Program-made: the position numbers and the translations under genes
Shown here: positions 1 through 10,115 of the stretch, piece after piece
Layout of the letters: the number at the start of each line of letters is the position of its first letter
Numbering within the stretch: the first letter of the stretch is position 1
The notes under the pieces: generated by a model
What the model was told of the DNA's origin: nothing
Database searches by the model: none
Seen by the model: the letters and a program-made list of their open reading frames with translations, nothing else
NCBI GenBank assembly: GCA_963531535.1
Contig: CAUSGX010000005.1
Span: forward strand, 1-64,000
Length of the DNA stretch: 64,000 nucleotides
DNA from: HOT-345 sp963531535
GTDB taxonomy: Bacteria > Patescibacteriota > Gracilibacteria > Absconditabacterales > Absconditicoccaceae
Direction of reading: 5' to 3'

Positions 1-2285
1 GCTACTGCTGCAATGGACACTTCTTCAATTATCATCTTACCTGCTTCTCATAGCCAAACTGCTGTTTCATCACTGAAATCATATCGCCCATTTAGTCCGT
101 GACTGCTATTGAAAATATCTGCATTGGCGCCAGTCATTCCATTTCCGTTTTTTGCAAGGGAAAAAGCGAGACTTCCTCTAATCATAGGCGCGATATCTCC
201 GTATTTGATTGCAAATTCTGCTTGTTGCTTTGCATTAGCGATTTGCTCTTTCATAAGTTCTGGATTGGCTATCAAAATTCTAAGAGATTGAAGTCTGACT
301 CTTTCTTCATCTGTTATAGCATTCCCCTTGGCTTCAAGTCTTAAGATTTCTTTCTCTTGACTTGCTTTAAACTCGTTTGGTCCGTAGTTTAGATTTCTTA
401 AAGAATTTTTTCTGGCATCCAAGACGCTTTTTATCTTTTTACAAGCATCTTCGACTCCCTCATCAGAAAATGCTAGTTCAGCAGGGAGTAGCTCCTTTTT
501 TTTCAAAAATTTAAAGACTGATTCATTATTTCAGCTATTATTATAGAGCTCATCAATTAGCTGAATTTTTTCACTCATTCTTAAATCATTTTCTCAAAGT
601 TCAAGTTTTTCTCCGATTCTTTTGAATGCCTCAGAGAAGCCTTTTTTATTGAATCCAATGTCTTTATTTTCTCATATTTCATCTCTCAGGAAAGTTGTTT
701 TTGTGTTTCCAAAAATATTAAGCTTACTTCATAGCTCTCTAACGGCTCTTTGTGCATTGACTCTATCGCTCGACAAGATAGTTGAAATCATTGATTTTGC
801 CTCACTATCAGACATTCTAGACCAAGATCAATCATTACCCTTATACTGTATAAAGAGTTCTCAAAGATTCTGCTTTGCTTTCTTTATCTCTTCCTCAGAT
901 GGATTCGCATTCTCAAGGCTATAAAGATAGTTTCTTACAGCAACTTTTAATGCTGCTACCTCTTTTGTAGTTCCGTCTTCATCATTGATTTTGTCAACTA
1001 ATTTAGCGATCAACCCTAATCAATAACTAAAGTTCTCAATTTCTTTTTGTAGATTAGCATTATTTTCTATATTTTTAGTTCAAACAAAAACCTGACTCCT
1101 TCTCGAAAAACGATCAGCTTCATTCCATTTTTCTTTTATTCTCATCGTGAGATAATTTTTATATGCTCCTTCATTGTCATCAAGAATATCATAGAGTTTT
1201 TTTCAAAGCTGTTTTTCGTCTTCCCAAAGGGTGATATCTTCTTTTAGACCTTCTTTATTGATGAAGTGGATTTCCATCAGTCCGCTTCTAAAGTTAATTC
1301 TAGAAACTGGCTCTCAGTGTTCGAGTTCCCATCAACGCTTTTTTTGTGTTTTAATAATTTTATCAAGCCTTTGCTCCGTTTCAATCATAAATTTCGCACG
1401 GTCTGTAGTAGTATTAATCTTAGATTTTAGAGTATCTCACATACTCTCTTCTAGAGCTTTATATTTTTGTGATCCGATAAAGGTAGCTTCATTATAAGTC
1501 GGTAGCTTTTCAGCTTCAGCTTTTTGTTTTACCTTTGCTTCATAAGCACCAGCTTTTGCTGTTTTAAGGGTTACCCCTTCCCAAATCAAGGCTCTTTGAG
1601 AAATCTCTCAGCTCTCATTAATAAGATTATAGGTTCATTTATCTGAATTATATTTTATGCTACATTTTGCAGTTCCTCACAAGGCATCAATCATTTTCTT
1701 TTTTATATTTTCATTTTTACAGTTCGAATAATCAATAGTATACACATTTTTATCATCTTTGAAAAAATACTTTAACACTTCATGGATTTTAGGCGTATTG
1801 CTTGCTTCCGTAAAAGTATATTGGTTATTTTTTTGATCAAACTCGAAAAATTTTTTCCCGCTTCGTTTTTCTATAGCCTCATTCTGCTTTTTCATATAAC
1901 TTTGCTCTTTATTTGCTTTTAGGATTTCGAACATCTCATTCTCAGCATTATCGATTCTGTCTACAACTTCATTGATCATACGTTGAAGATGCTCGTTTGA
2001 CGTCCATATACTATCTTTTTGCTTTTCTTTACTAATTCTGATTGAATCCTTTAGCTTAGAGAGGGATTTATAAGCTCGCTCATCATCACCTCTTCAATCT
2101 TCATTGAGTGCGGATTGAACCTTTTTAATATATTTGTAGAGATATCATTCAGCATTTTTGAAAACATCTGAATAATCTTTTATTCAGTTATTCAGTTTAT
2201 TTACCTCTGTGCGAATTTCAGATTTACTCAGATTTTTAAGCTCATCGATTTTTGAAACTTTCTCACTATTATTTTCTACTACCAT
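1..2285 (-). CDS. Large hypothetical protein, C-terminally truncated by the window edge
   Basis: I do not recognise this gene. With UGA as Gly, one open frame runs from ATG at 2285 to the window edge, about 761 codons with no TAA or TAG. Under the standard code it would be about six fragments. The protein is charged and helix-rich (many Lys, Glu, Asn), with no obvious signal peptide and one coiled-coil-like part after another. It starts 4 bases after the TAG of the 123-residue gene upstream (2290-2661), so the two are almost certainly co-transcribed and may work together. Frame continuity is seen directly. A structural or scaffolding role would be a guess. Long Lys/Glu-rich proteins of this type also occur at 30988-33162 and at the right edge (63072-64000), but I found no clear alignment between them. 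Confidence 0.85.
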
Positions 2286-2289
2286 TTTC

Positions 2290-2661
2290 CTATTTCTCAA
2301 AAGATAAATTTATTTCAGATTCTAGATCTCTTAGAGATGGTGTCTTTAGTTCAGCTCCAAACTCTTTGATAGAATCGCGAATACTCCAGATGTTATCTAG
2401 TTGCTCTTTAATAGATAATACTTCATAGCTTTCAGCTAAAAGTTGTTTTTCAGCATTTTCTCCTTCTTCTTTCCATTCCATCCATTTCTGCTCTCTGAGA
2501 GCATCATCTTTTGTACAGGTAATATCGTAAAGTCGAAGCACTCAATTATCGCTGAGTTTTGAAATATCAATTTTCTCTTCAGTAGGAGTATACTTATCAA
2601 GTAGAGTTTGGAATGCCTCTCTGAAGTCTCATATTGTAACATTCTCTGGTAGTGATTTCAT
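2290..2661 (-). CDS. Small hypothetical protein (123 aa)
   Basis: ATG at 2661 opens a 123-codon frame that needs two UGA codons read as Gly (VTI-G-DFREAF and DN-G-VLRLYD) and ends at TAG 2290-2292. The protein is acidic and helical, with no signal peptide, membrane segment or motif I recognise. A promoter-like TTGAGT-17-TATAAT lies just upstream (2697-2725, minus), and the long hypothetical gene follows after 4 bases, so this is the first gene of a two-gene operon. Function unknown. The two UGA codons and the conventional promoter support it as a real gene. Confidence 0.8.
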
Positions 2662-2696
2662 TTTGGATGAATATTAAATAAAAAAAGATTATCTCA

Positions 2697-2725
2697 ATTA
2701 TAGCTCCGGAATGTTAAAAACTCAA
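2697..2725 (-). promoter_or_regulatory. Sigma70-type promoter of the leftmost operon
   Basis: On the minus strand, TTGAGT (2725-2720), a 17-bp spacer and a perfect TATAAT (2702-2697) lie about 36 bases before the ATG at 2661. Spacing and -10 match the consensus. Confidence 0.65.
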
Positions 2726-2874
2726 CTTTACAGATAAAAATATCACAAAATCATCTTTTGCTTCTTGATTTTTTATGATTTAATATATTGACATAATTTA
2801 TAAAACATATAAGAAATAAAAAATCTGATTTTTATTCTCTTTATTCCCTCAAAAAGAAAAAAGAGATAATTGAC

Positions 2875-2902
2875 TTGTAAATAGATCGCTTTTTTTTATA
2901 CT
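2875..2902 (+). promoter_or_regulatory. Likely fusA promoter
   Basis: TTGTAA (2875-2880), a 16-bp spacer and TATACT (2897-2902) end 39 bases before the fusA ATG. An overlapping TTGACT (2870-2875) is a better -35 but sits 21 bp from the -10. A second AT-rich candidate begins with TTGACA at 2788. Confidence 0.45.
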
Positions 2903-2941
2903 CAAACCGTTCAAATTTTTATATTTTATGCTATTTATGTT

Positions 2942-5047
2942 ATGGCAAATGACAAAAAACCTTTGGATAAGGTAAGGAACATTGGTATTATGGCACATAT
3001 TGATGCTGGTAAGACCACTACAACTGAGAGAATTTTGTATTATACAGGAAAGAAGCACAAGATCGGTGAAACTCACGATGGAGCTGCTGATATGGACTGG
3101 ATGGAACAGGAAAAGGAGAGAGGTATTACTATTACTTCTGCTGCGACTACTTGTTTTTGGCATGATAATCAGATTAATGTGATTGATACCCCTTGACACG
3201 TAGACTTTACTGTTGAGGTAGAGAGATCTCTTAGAGTTTTGGATGGTGCTGTTGCGTTGCTTGATGGTTCTCAAGGAGCTGAACCCCAGACTGAAACTGT
3301 TTGGAGACAAGCTGATAAGTATGGAGTACCAAGACTTATCTTCGTAAATAAGATGGATAAAATGGGAGCAGATTTCTTTATGTCGATCGAATCTGTAGCT
3401 CAGAGACTTTCAAATAAGGCAATCCCTATTCAGCTTCCTATTGGAAAGGCTGATACCTTTGAAGGAGTGATTGATTTGATTACTATGAAGGCTTATCACT
3501 TCGAGGGAGAGAAGGGGGTTGATGTAGTTGAGGGAGAAATTCCAGCTAACATGCAGGCTCAAGCAGAAGAATATAGAGAAGCTATGATTGACGCAATTTC
3601 TATGTTTGATGATGAATTGGCTGAAAAATTCCTTGGAGGAGAAGAAATTTCAAATGAATTGATCAAAAAAGCGATTAGAAAGGGAGTGGTATCAAATGAA
3701 CTTTATCCAATGCTTTGTGGAACAGCTCTTGGAAATAAGGGAGTTCAACTTGTTCTCAATGCGGTGATTGATTTCTTACCATCTCCACTTGATAGAGGTG
3801 AAATCGTAGGTCACAACCCTGATAAAGAAGATGAAACAGTAGTTAGAAAAGCTGATCTTAATGAACCAGTTTCAGCTATTGCCTTCAAGATCATGACTGA
3901 TCCTTTTGTTGGTACTTTGACTTTCGTGAGAGTATATTCTGGAGTTATCAAGTCTGGAGATACTTTGCTTAACTCAGTAACTGAGAAGAAAGAAAGAGTT
4001 GGAAGACTTTTGCTTATGCATGCAAATAAGAGAGAAGAAATTTCAGAAATCTCTGCTGGAAATATCTGTGCTTTCCTTGGTCTTAAGGAAACTCAGACAG
4101 GACATACTCTTTGTGATCCTGCAAAACCAATCGTTCTTGAAAAAATGGAGTTCCCTGATCCAGTGATCCAGATTGCTATTGAACCAAAATCAAAGGCTGA
4201 TCAAGAAAAGCTTGGACTTGCGCTTTCAAAGCTTATGCAAGAAGATCCATCTTTCAAAGCTTATTCTGATGAAGAAAGTGGACAGACTATTATTGGAGGT
4301 ATGGGAGAACTTCATCTTGATGTGATCGTAGATAGACTTAGAAGAGAGCATAAAGTAGAGGTAAATACTGGTAAACCACAAGTAGCATACAGAGAAACAA
4401 TTTTTGATACTGCTTCAGCAAGAGGAATCTTCAAAAAGCAGACTGGAGGTAGAGGTCAGTTTGGAGATGTTGAACTTAGACTTGAGAAACTTCCTGAAGA
4501 TAAAAACTATGAATTCGTATCTGAAATTAAGGGAGGTGTGATCCCTAACGAATTTATCCCTGCGATTGATAAGGGAGCAAAAGAAACTATGGCACAAGGT
4601 ATCCTTGCTGGATTCCCAATCATCAATATTAAGGTGGTTCCATTCTTTGGTTCTTATCATGATGTGGATTCTTCAGAAGTAGCGTTTAAGGTAGCAACTT
4701 ATAAGGCATTCAAGGAAGCGTTTATGAAGGCTTCACCTGCGATCCTTGAACCAATCATGTCTGTAGAAATCGTAACTCCAGAAGAATATGTTGGAACTGT
4801 GATGGGAGATCTTTCATCTAGAAGAGGAATTATTCTTGGACAAACTCCAAGAGGAAATGCAACTGCTATTGCTGCAAAGGTTCCACTTTCTGAGATGTTT
4901 GGATATGCGACTGACTTGAGATCTAATACTCAAGGTAGAGCTGCCTTCTCTATGGAATTCTCAAATTATGAAAAGGTTCCTGCAATGATCGAAAAGAAGA
5001 TTATTGAAGAAAGAGCTGGAAAAGTTAAGAAAATGGATGAAGAATAG
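2942..5047 (+). CDS. fusA: Elongation factor G
   Basis: Translocase GTPase that moves tRNAs and mRNA through the ribosome. It is 701 aa, normal for the family. G1 is AHIDAGKT (residues 18-25), G3 is DTPGHVDF (82-89) and G4 is NKMD (136-139); domains II-V follow at the expected length. The Gly85 codon in DTPGHVDF is TGA (3194-3196). This glycine is invariant in translational GTPases, so it is the clearest single proof in the window that UGA means Gly. It is also the only UGA codon in the gene although the protein is rich in Gly, in contrast to obg or argS here. There is no Shine-Dalgarno before the ATG. It is monocistronic, with a strong terminator after the TAG stop. Confidence 0.98.
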
Positions 5048-5088
5048 AATCCAAAAAAATCAGATTTTATTCTTTGAATATAAGAAAA

Positions 5089-5118
5089 GGTCTCATCGTT
5101 ATGATGAGGCTTTTTTTA
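5089..5118 (+). terminator. Intrinsic terminator of fusA
   Basis: Stem CTCATC (5092-5097), loop GTTAT, GATGAG (5103-5108), then GC and a T-run. Confidence 0.8.
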
Positions 5119-5208
5119 TTTTGACTTTTTTTCGGTAAGTCTTCTAAAGATTATTTCTCTTTACTGTTAAATAATAATGCTCTGAAGTAGAAAAAATAAA
5201 AAATAACA

Positions 5209-5240
5209 AAAAAGTCTGAAGCTTTCTTCAGATTTTTTTT
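5209..5240 (-). terminator. Terminator of the small membrane protein gene (works in both directions)
   Basis: Perfect stem TCTGAAG (5215-5221) / CTTCAGA (5226-5232) with A- and T-runs on both sides, just after the TAG of the minus-strand gene. Its arms are half-sites of the AAATCWGATTT motif discussed in the findings. Confidence 0.75.
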
Positions 5241-5258
5241 GTTTTTTTAGTTAAAGAA

Positions 5259-5468
5259 CTACTTAGTCAATACTTGCTGAGATTGCATGTGAGCTGAGAA
5301 TGCTTCAGCCTCTGCAATAGTTTGGTCAGCTTGTGCGCTTCCAAGAAGGAATGTAAGTGTTGCAGCGTAAACTACTACACCAAAAAAGGCGATGTCTCTG
5401 ATCAACTTTTCCTTCTTTGATCTTTCTGATTCTGGTTTGTGAATCAAGTTCTTTACTGTTTTTTTCAT
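5259..5468 (-). CDS. Small single-span membrane protein (69 aa)
   Basis: I do not recognise the family. I chose ATG at 5468 (MKKTVKN...) because a TTGACA-16-TATAAT promoter at 5503-5530 puts the transcript start near 5496; the longer frame from 5501 would leave almost no leader. A basic, Ser/Lys-rich N-terminus of about 27 residues precedes one hydrophobic segment (FFGVVVYAATLTFLL) and an Ala/Glu/Gln-rich tail of about 26 residues. The topology suggests a small inner-membrane protein. The stop is TAG. There is no UGA codon. It stands alone between fusA and argS, with its own strong promoter and terminator, which suggests substantial expression. Confidence 0.75.
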   Translation of the reverse strand: MKKTVKNLIHKPESERSKKEKLIRDIAFFGVVVYAATLTFLLGSAQADQTIAEAEAFSAHMQSQQVLTK

Positions 5469-5502
5469 TGTGTTCGTTTTGAAAAGATATAAATGTGTCA
5501 AT

Positions 5503-5530
5503 ATTATATCACTTTTTTTGAAAATGTCAA
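5503..5530 (-). promoter_or_regulatory. Near-perfect sigma70 promoter (minus strand)
   Basis: On the minus strand TTGACA (5530-5525), a 16-bp spacer and TATAAT (5508-5503). It drives the small membrane protein gene starting at 5468 and shows that this organism uses the classical consensus. Confidence 0.8.
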
Positions 5531-5654
5531 AAAAACAGATTTTTTTTCATTGTATGAGAAAGAGACTTGACACTAACGGCTTTTTCTCTTGATTTTCTCA
5601 ATAAGAAATATACACTCTTGCTAGAGTACCCTTTATTTCCCAGCAAGAAAAACA

Positions 5655-7739
5655 ATGGACACATCTGCAATATTTCAAGAAAACGTTTTAGCTCAGCAAA
5701 ATCAAAAGTTGCATGCTCAGACGCTTTTAATGATTGAAAAGCTTAGAAAACAGAGAGAGGAATATGGATATATTCCGTATTCTGAATATGCTTTAGTGAA
5801 GCTGTTTAATGCTTTTTTTGAGATTCTCTCACCTTTAGATGAGAGTATTCAGTCTTTGAGTGATTTAGAGTTTGATTTTGTGGATAAGTCTAAATTTGAT
5901 GCGGATATCTGTGTGAGGATACCGAGTTTGCTTAGAAAATATAAGGGATGAGAATATGTTTCTGTAATCATTCCAAAAATCAAAAATCTGATTTCTGAAT
6001 CTTTTTTATTTCAGAAGGGGATTATCTCTAAGATTGAAACTGTTGGGATCTATGTTAACATTTCGTTTTCTGATAGTTTTCTTTTTGATTCTTTAGGAGA
6101 TATTTTTGCTAAAAAAACACAGTTCTGAGAGAGTGATGTGCATAGGGGAGAAGATGTTGTTGTAGATTATTCCTCTCCAAATGTGGCAAAACATCTTCAT
6201 GCTGGGCATATTAGATCGACAATTATCGGTCAAGTCCTTGCTAATCTTTATACTGCTACTGGATATACAACACATAGGGTAAATCATATCAATGATCGAG
6301 GAGGATTCTGATTTTTGATAGAGGGATATGAGAGATGGTCTGATCTTTTGACGGCGTATGAGAATAAGAATGATTTGCTTTTCGCGATTTATACGATGTA
6401 CAGGCAGGGGGAAAAATTAGCTAAATCTGAATCAGAATTTCTTTCTCTTTCAAATGAACAGCTCCAAGACCTCAAAAAATTCTATGGAGATTTTTGAAAT
6501 TATCAGGAATTTGTAGCACATTTTAATGATTTCGTTGCCGCATCAAAGGAGAGATTTTCGCTACTCGAAAAGGGAAATCAAAAGGAAACTTTGCTTTGGC
6601 AGGATATGGTAAAGTGGAGCTTGGCTGATTTTTGAGAGTTCTATGATTTGCTAGATATTCACCATGATTATGTGCTCTGAGAGAGTTTTTATGCTGAGAT
6701 GGGGCTGAATCTTGTGATGAGCCTCTATGAAAAGTGAATCGTAAAGCTCTATTCTGAGCAAGTAGCTCAGCAAGATATTGCTCTGCTTGAGCTTGCTCTG
6801 TTTGAGAAAGCATTTGCGGATTGAGCGATCACAGACAAGATCTATGAAGCTGCGATCTCTGAGATCAAGAGAGATATTGGTGCATATGTGATTGATTTTT
6901 GAAATTTTGAGAGGCTTGTTGTACTCAAGTGAGATAAAAGCTCAATCTATGCAACTAGAGATCTTGGAGCACTTAAGTATAGAGTTGAGAACTATGCTCC
7001 AAAGAAAGTAATTTATGAAGTTGGGCAGGAACAGGAGGACCACTTTATGAATCTTTTTAAAGCTGCAAGAAAACTCTGAATAGATGATGTGGATTTCAGA
7101 TTTGTTTATCATGGTTTTTATGTGGATAGTGTCTCAAAAAGGAAACTCTCAAGTAGAGATGGTGCATCAAATGTGAAAAAACTGATTACGGAGGCAATAG
7201 CTTATTTTGAAAAAAAATATGAAGATAGTCAGTTTTCTCCTGATGAAATTAAATCTATTGCTCGTAAGCTTGCCATAGGATCTATTATCCTCAATGATAT
7301 TAAGCAAGATAAGAAAAATCCAGTTGCGATCAGTAGTGATATTCAGGAAGCGTGTAGAACTTTTGAGGAATCAGGAGGAGCTTATATTCTTTATTCGATC
7401 GCTAGGGCAAAGAGTATTCTTGCTAAAGTTCCATCCTGAGAGACGCCAACTTTTGAGCAGGGATATGCTGAATCTTTGACAAACCTTGAAAAAGATTTGA
7501 TTTTGTGAATGGCTAGATATCCAATGATCATTCTTCAGGCAGAAGAAACTGACAATCCAGCTTTGCTCGTTGAATGGGCACTGATGATGTGTAGACTCTA
7601 TAATAGCTATTATAGTGTGCAGAGAGTGATTACTGAGGAGTGAATTCAGAAAAAAGCTTACTTTATTACAAAGGCATTTGCTCAAGTCTTGGAAAATGCT
7701 ATGAATCTCTGCCATATTAAGACTCCAGAGAGAGTCTAA
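5655..7739 (+). CDS. argS: Arginyl-tRNA synthetase
   Basis: Class I synthetase charging tRNA-Arg; 694 aa once about 14 UGA codons are read as Gly. The standard code breaks it into many pieces. The signature VVDYSSPNVAKHLHAGH contains the HIGH-type motif HAGH at residues 182-185, followed by IRSTIIGQ, typical of ArgRS. The KMSKS-equivalent is KLSSRDG (497-503). The N-terminal roughly 130 residues match the Arg-specific add-on domain and the C-terminal all-helical part is the anticodon-binding domain. It is longer than E. coli ArgRS (about 577 aa), with extra sequence between the HIGH motif and the KMSKS region. Stop TAA. lspA follows after 46 bases and is probably co-transcribed. Confidence 0.95.
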
Positions 7740-7785
7740 TCAGTATTTTAATGCGAGATTAGGGAATTTTATTTTTTAGATTATC

Positions 7786-8226
7786 ATGTTAAAAGGAAGA
7801 AAAATCTGGATTCTGATTTTTGGTTTGTTTTTGCTTGATCAATTGACAAAGATGCTCTTTTATGATCATAAAATTGGGCAAGAACTTTGGATTTTAGAGC
7901 CAGTTTTTAATACAGGAATCTCTCGAGGCTTAAAGCTTAATGCTTGGATTATTTTGATAGTGAGTGCCTTGGGACTTGGACTATTTGTGTATCTCTGGAG
8001 AAAAAAATATATTTCGTCACCTATTTTTGTCCTCATCTTTGCTTGAACGGTTTGAAATCTAAGTGATAGATTGATATTGTGAGGTGTTAGAGATTTTGTT
8101 TCTCTTCGAAGTTTCCCGGTTTTTAATGTGGCTGATTGTTTTTTGACTGTTGCTGTGATAATTTTGCTACGAAATGAGTTTTTCCCTTGCAATTGAAACA
8201 AAAAACCTTATCTTCAAGGTAAGTAG
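7786..8226 (+). CDS. lspA: Lipoprotein signal peptidase (signal peptidase II)
   Basis: Membrane aspartyl protease that removes the signal peptide of lipidated prolipoproteins; 146 aa, a normal size. Four hydrophobic segments are visible. Conserved motifs are DQLTK near residue 18, FNTGISRG, GNLSDR with the first catalytic Asp, and FNVADCFLT with the second. The Gly of GNLSDR is encoded by TGA, so the gene looks broken under the standard code. It sits between argS and an OB-fold protein gene. Substrates are at hand: lipobox proteins are encoded at 8724, 9339 and 48168. Stop TAG. Confidence 0.92.
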
Positions 8227-8256
8227 ATTACTTTTTTATTCATTACTACTACTATT

Positions 8257-8568
8257 ATGCAATACACAGGATTTGTAAAATTTATCGGTCCTAGAGAGAC
8301 TATCGGAGAAGGTGTTGAAAAACAGACTGTTGTTCTAGAAGAAAACACTGATAGAGAATTCAAGGGTTCTATCGCTGTAGATTTCTTCAGAGACAAGATT
8401 AATCTTCTTTCAGATGTAAATACTGGAGATTTGATTACTGTTCATTTGAATGCTAGAGCAAATGAATCTAGAAATCAACCAGGAAGATACTTCAATAGTA
8501 TCACTTGCCGAAGAGTTGAAAAGTCAAATGGAGCTGCTAACTCTTCATCTGATGATCTTCCTTTCTAA
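8257..8568 (+). CDS. DUF3127-like OB-fold protein with an SSB-like C-terminal tip
   Basis: A 103-aa protein with a predicted beta-barrel of OB-fold type (repeating strands in residues 1-85) and a disordered Ser/Asn-rich tail ending in DDLPF. The pattern resembles DUF3127 proteins, which are single-stranded-DNA-binding-like. The acidic-hydrophobic tip resembles the DDDIPF tip by which bacterial SSB recruits partners. A role as an SSB or SSB paralogue is therefore plausible but inferred. It has no UGA codon, suggesting high expression. A strong terminator follows. Confidence 0.7.
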   Translation: MQYTGFVKFIGPRETIGEGVEKQTVVLEENTDREFKGSIAVDFFRDKINLLSDVNTGDLITVHLNARANESRNQPGRYFNSITCRRVEKSNGAANSSSDDLPF

Positions 8569-8589
8569 GTTTTTAGAAAGAAAAAGAGA

Positions 8590-8616
8590 AATCTGACCTT
8601 TGTGTCAGGTTTTTTT
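8590..8616 (+). terminator. Intrinsic terminator after the OB-fold gene
   Basis: Stem CTGAC (8593-8597) / GTCAG (8604-8608) followed by a run of T from 8610. Confidence 0.75.
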
Positions 8617-8723
8617 GTTTTTGATGATGAGTTGCTAATTATTCTACTTTGGCTTGCATTTTACTGATAAATAAGCATATATATGACAAATATAAGAAAC
8701 TAAAAATAAAAAATGCATGAAAC

Positions 8724-9062
8724 ATGAAAGAGCTCGTAGTATCTATTCTAAAGATTTTCACAGTTGCAGGATTTGCCTCTTGTGAACAACAACGTGTTAC
8801 TGATACTGGACAGGTATCAGAATCTCAAACAGCAAAAGTATTGAGTGTTGCTCATGCTCCTCAGGGAAAAAGCTTCTATTCTGATCGAATTTTTGTAGAT
8901 TCATTCAGATCTAGTAAGTTAATGGGAATATCTCAAGACTATCAAGTACTTCAAAAATTGAAAGATTTTTCATCTTGTGATGAAGAGGGGCCTTTCCTTT
9001 TTTCTGATGAGGAGCTTCATGAAATTGTTGCTCAGACTCAACGAGAGATTACGATCGATTAG
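8724..9062 (+). CDS. Small putative lipoprotein (112 aa)
   Basis: I do not recognise the family. The N-terminus MKELVVSILKIFTVAG is a short basic-hydrophobic signal peptide followed by a lipobox FASC with Cys20, so lipid attachment after LspA cleavage is expected. The rest is a small polar domain of about 90 residues ending in an acidic helix. There is no UGA codon and the stop is TAG. A second lipoprotein gene (9339) follows on the same strand, each with its own terminator. The signal peptide is only moderately hydrophobic, so lipidation is probable rather than certain. Confidence 0.7.
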   Translation: MKELVVSILKIFTVAGFASCEQQRVTDTGQVSESQTAKVLSVAHAPQGKSFYSDRIFVDSFRSSKLMGISQDYQVLQKLKDFSSCDEEGPFLFSDEELHEIVAQTQREITID

Positions 9063-9167
9063 ATCGTCCTTGTTTAGACATTTAGAACAGAGAAGTGTGA
9101 ATTTTAATGAAGGAGAATATGATAAATCTGTGCTCTAAAAACTTTTCTTACTAACCCAGGAATGGAG

Positions 9168-9199
9168 CTCTACCTTTGTTTGTCTAAGGTAGAGTTTTT
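9168..9199 (+). terminator. Strong intrinsic terminator
   Basis: A 9-bp perfect stem CTCTACCTT (9168-9176) / AAGGTAGAG (9186-9194) followed by TTTTT. It lies about 100 bases after the TAG of the 8724 gene. The rest of 9063-9338 shows no convincing gene. Confidence 0.85.
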
Positions 9200-9338
9200 C
9201 TAAAGTTAGAAAAAAGAAGAAATCTGATTTTTCTCTCTATTGTAAATGGCTTGTAATGTTCAGGAGAATTTGTATCTTTTTGAAGAGATTATATTCCTTT
9301 CTGATTTCTTTGTTTTTATTTATTATTTCTTGTAAACC

Positions 9339-9869
9339 ATGTACAAAAAGATTATGTTTTTAGTTGCTCTTCTTCAAGTCTTTTTCCTCGGTGCTTGCAG
9401 CTTTGATGCTTCTAGAGATACAGGAAAGTTAGAGCCTGTTTCAGAAGTTCCTCAAACTAAACAGCAAGAGCGAGAGGCTTTTCAAAAAACCGGCACGCTC
9501 GTTTGGAAGGAAAATGTTGAGGACAAGCCTTTCTACTCACAGGCAAACAACTCCAGCTATCAAAGCAAAGCTGATCAGTTCGCTCTTTTTAGCGGGCAGG
9601 TAATGTATTTCCACTTTTACCCAAAGAAAATTACTGAAAATGCTCAGTTTTCTTTTAATATCTACACAGGAACACTTCAAATAGAAGTTGAAAACTTAGA
9701 TAATCCTGATCTCAATACTGGCTTAACTCTCTTAGCGAGTTCTGGACTACAAAAGTTTGACTTTGCGAGTATTAATGCACTTGGGGAGGGAAATGATATT
9801 CAGACAGTTAAGATTTCCTCAGAGGCTCCAGTCAGTATTTTTGATTATGAGGTTCAGATTAGGGAGTAA
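9339..9869 (+). CDS. Putative lipoprotein (176 aa), probably truncated by a frameshift
   Basis: MYKKIMFLVALLQVFFLGAC is a clear signal peptide with lipobox LGAC and Cys20. The mature part begins with a disordered linker (Gln, Thr, Glu) and continues as a beta-rich domain; family unknown. There is no UGA codon. The TAA at 9867-9869 may not be the natural end: shifting frame by one base within the GGG at 9863-9865 opens a continuation to TAA 9983-9985 that reads as ordinary protein (... VIFHIDGDQYFYIAKTLDNE ...). No start codon opens that tail. Either a single-G indel (real or from sequencing) has cut the gene, or the tail is a decayed remnant. Confidence 0.75.
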   Translation: MYKKIMFLVALLQVFFLGACSFDASRDTGKLEPVSEVPQTKQQEREAFQKTGTLVWKENVEDKPFYSQANNSSYQSKADQFALFSGQVMYFHFYPKKITENAQFSFNIYTGTLQIEVENLDNPDLNTGLTLLASSGLQKFDFASINALGEGNDIQTVKISSEAPVSIFDYEVQIRE

Positions 9870-9985
9870 TTTTCCATATTGATGGTGATCAGTATTTCTA
9901 CATAGCTAAGACCTTAGATAATGAGTCACTTTCACTTTCTGATGCTGATGGAGTGTCTAATTTCTTTATTGATATTGAAGAGTAA
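9864..9985 (+). pseudogene. Out-of-frame coding tail of the preceding lipoprotein gene
   Basis: About 40 codons, open up to TAA 9983-9985 and directly followed by a terminator. The peptide (VIFHIDGDQYFYIAKTLD ... SNFFIDIEE) has normal composition but no start codon. The frame is +2 relative to the upstream gene; one extra G in the GGG at 9863-9865 would fuse them into a protein of about 215 aa. Confidence 0.5.
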
Positions 9986-9988
9986 ATC

Positions 9989-10019
9989 AAAAAAAGAGAA
10001 GAAATCAGACTTCTCTTTT
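9989..10019 (+). terminator. Terminator, copy 1 of a duplicated 31-bp element
   Basis: Stem AAAAGAGAAG (9992-10001) / CTTCTCTTTT (10010-10019) with loop AAATCAGA. The same 31 bases occur at 10654-10684, after the next gene. Confidence 0.8.
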
Positions 10020-10115
10020 CCCCTCTTCCTCTTTTGTAAATGTCGGATAATCTTGAAAAAATTCTACTAAAGATTACTTTTACTGGAGTTATTTTATTAA
10101 TTGTTTTGGACTTTA

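Noticed and set aside
99..344. Plus-strand ORFs over the left-edge gene and similar antisense ORFs elsewhere
   Set aside because: They are antisense shadows of long minus-strand genes supported by UGA=Gly continuity.
3194..3196. UGA as tryptophan (code 4) or selenocysteine
   Set aside because: TGA falls on invariant glycines, and TGG is used for Trp at conserved Trp sites; no SECIS-like need is visible for this many sites.
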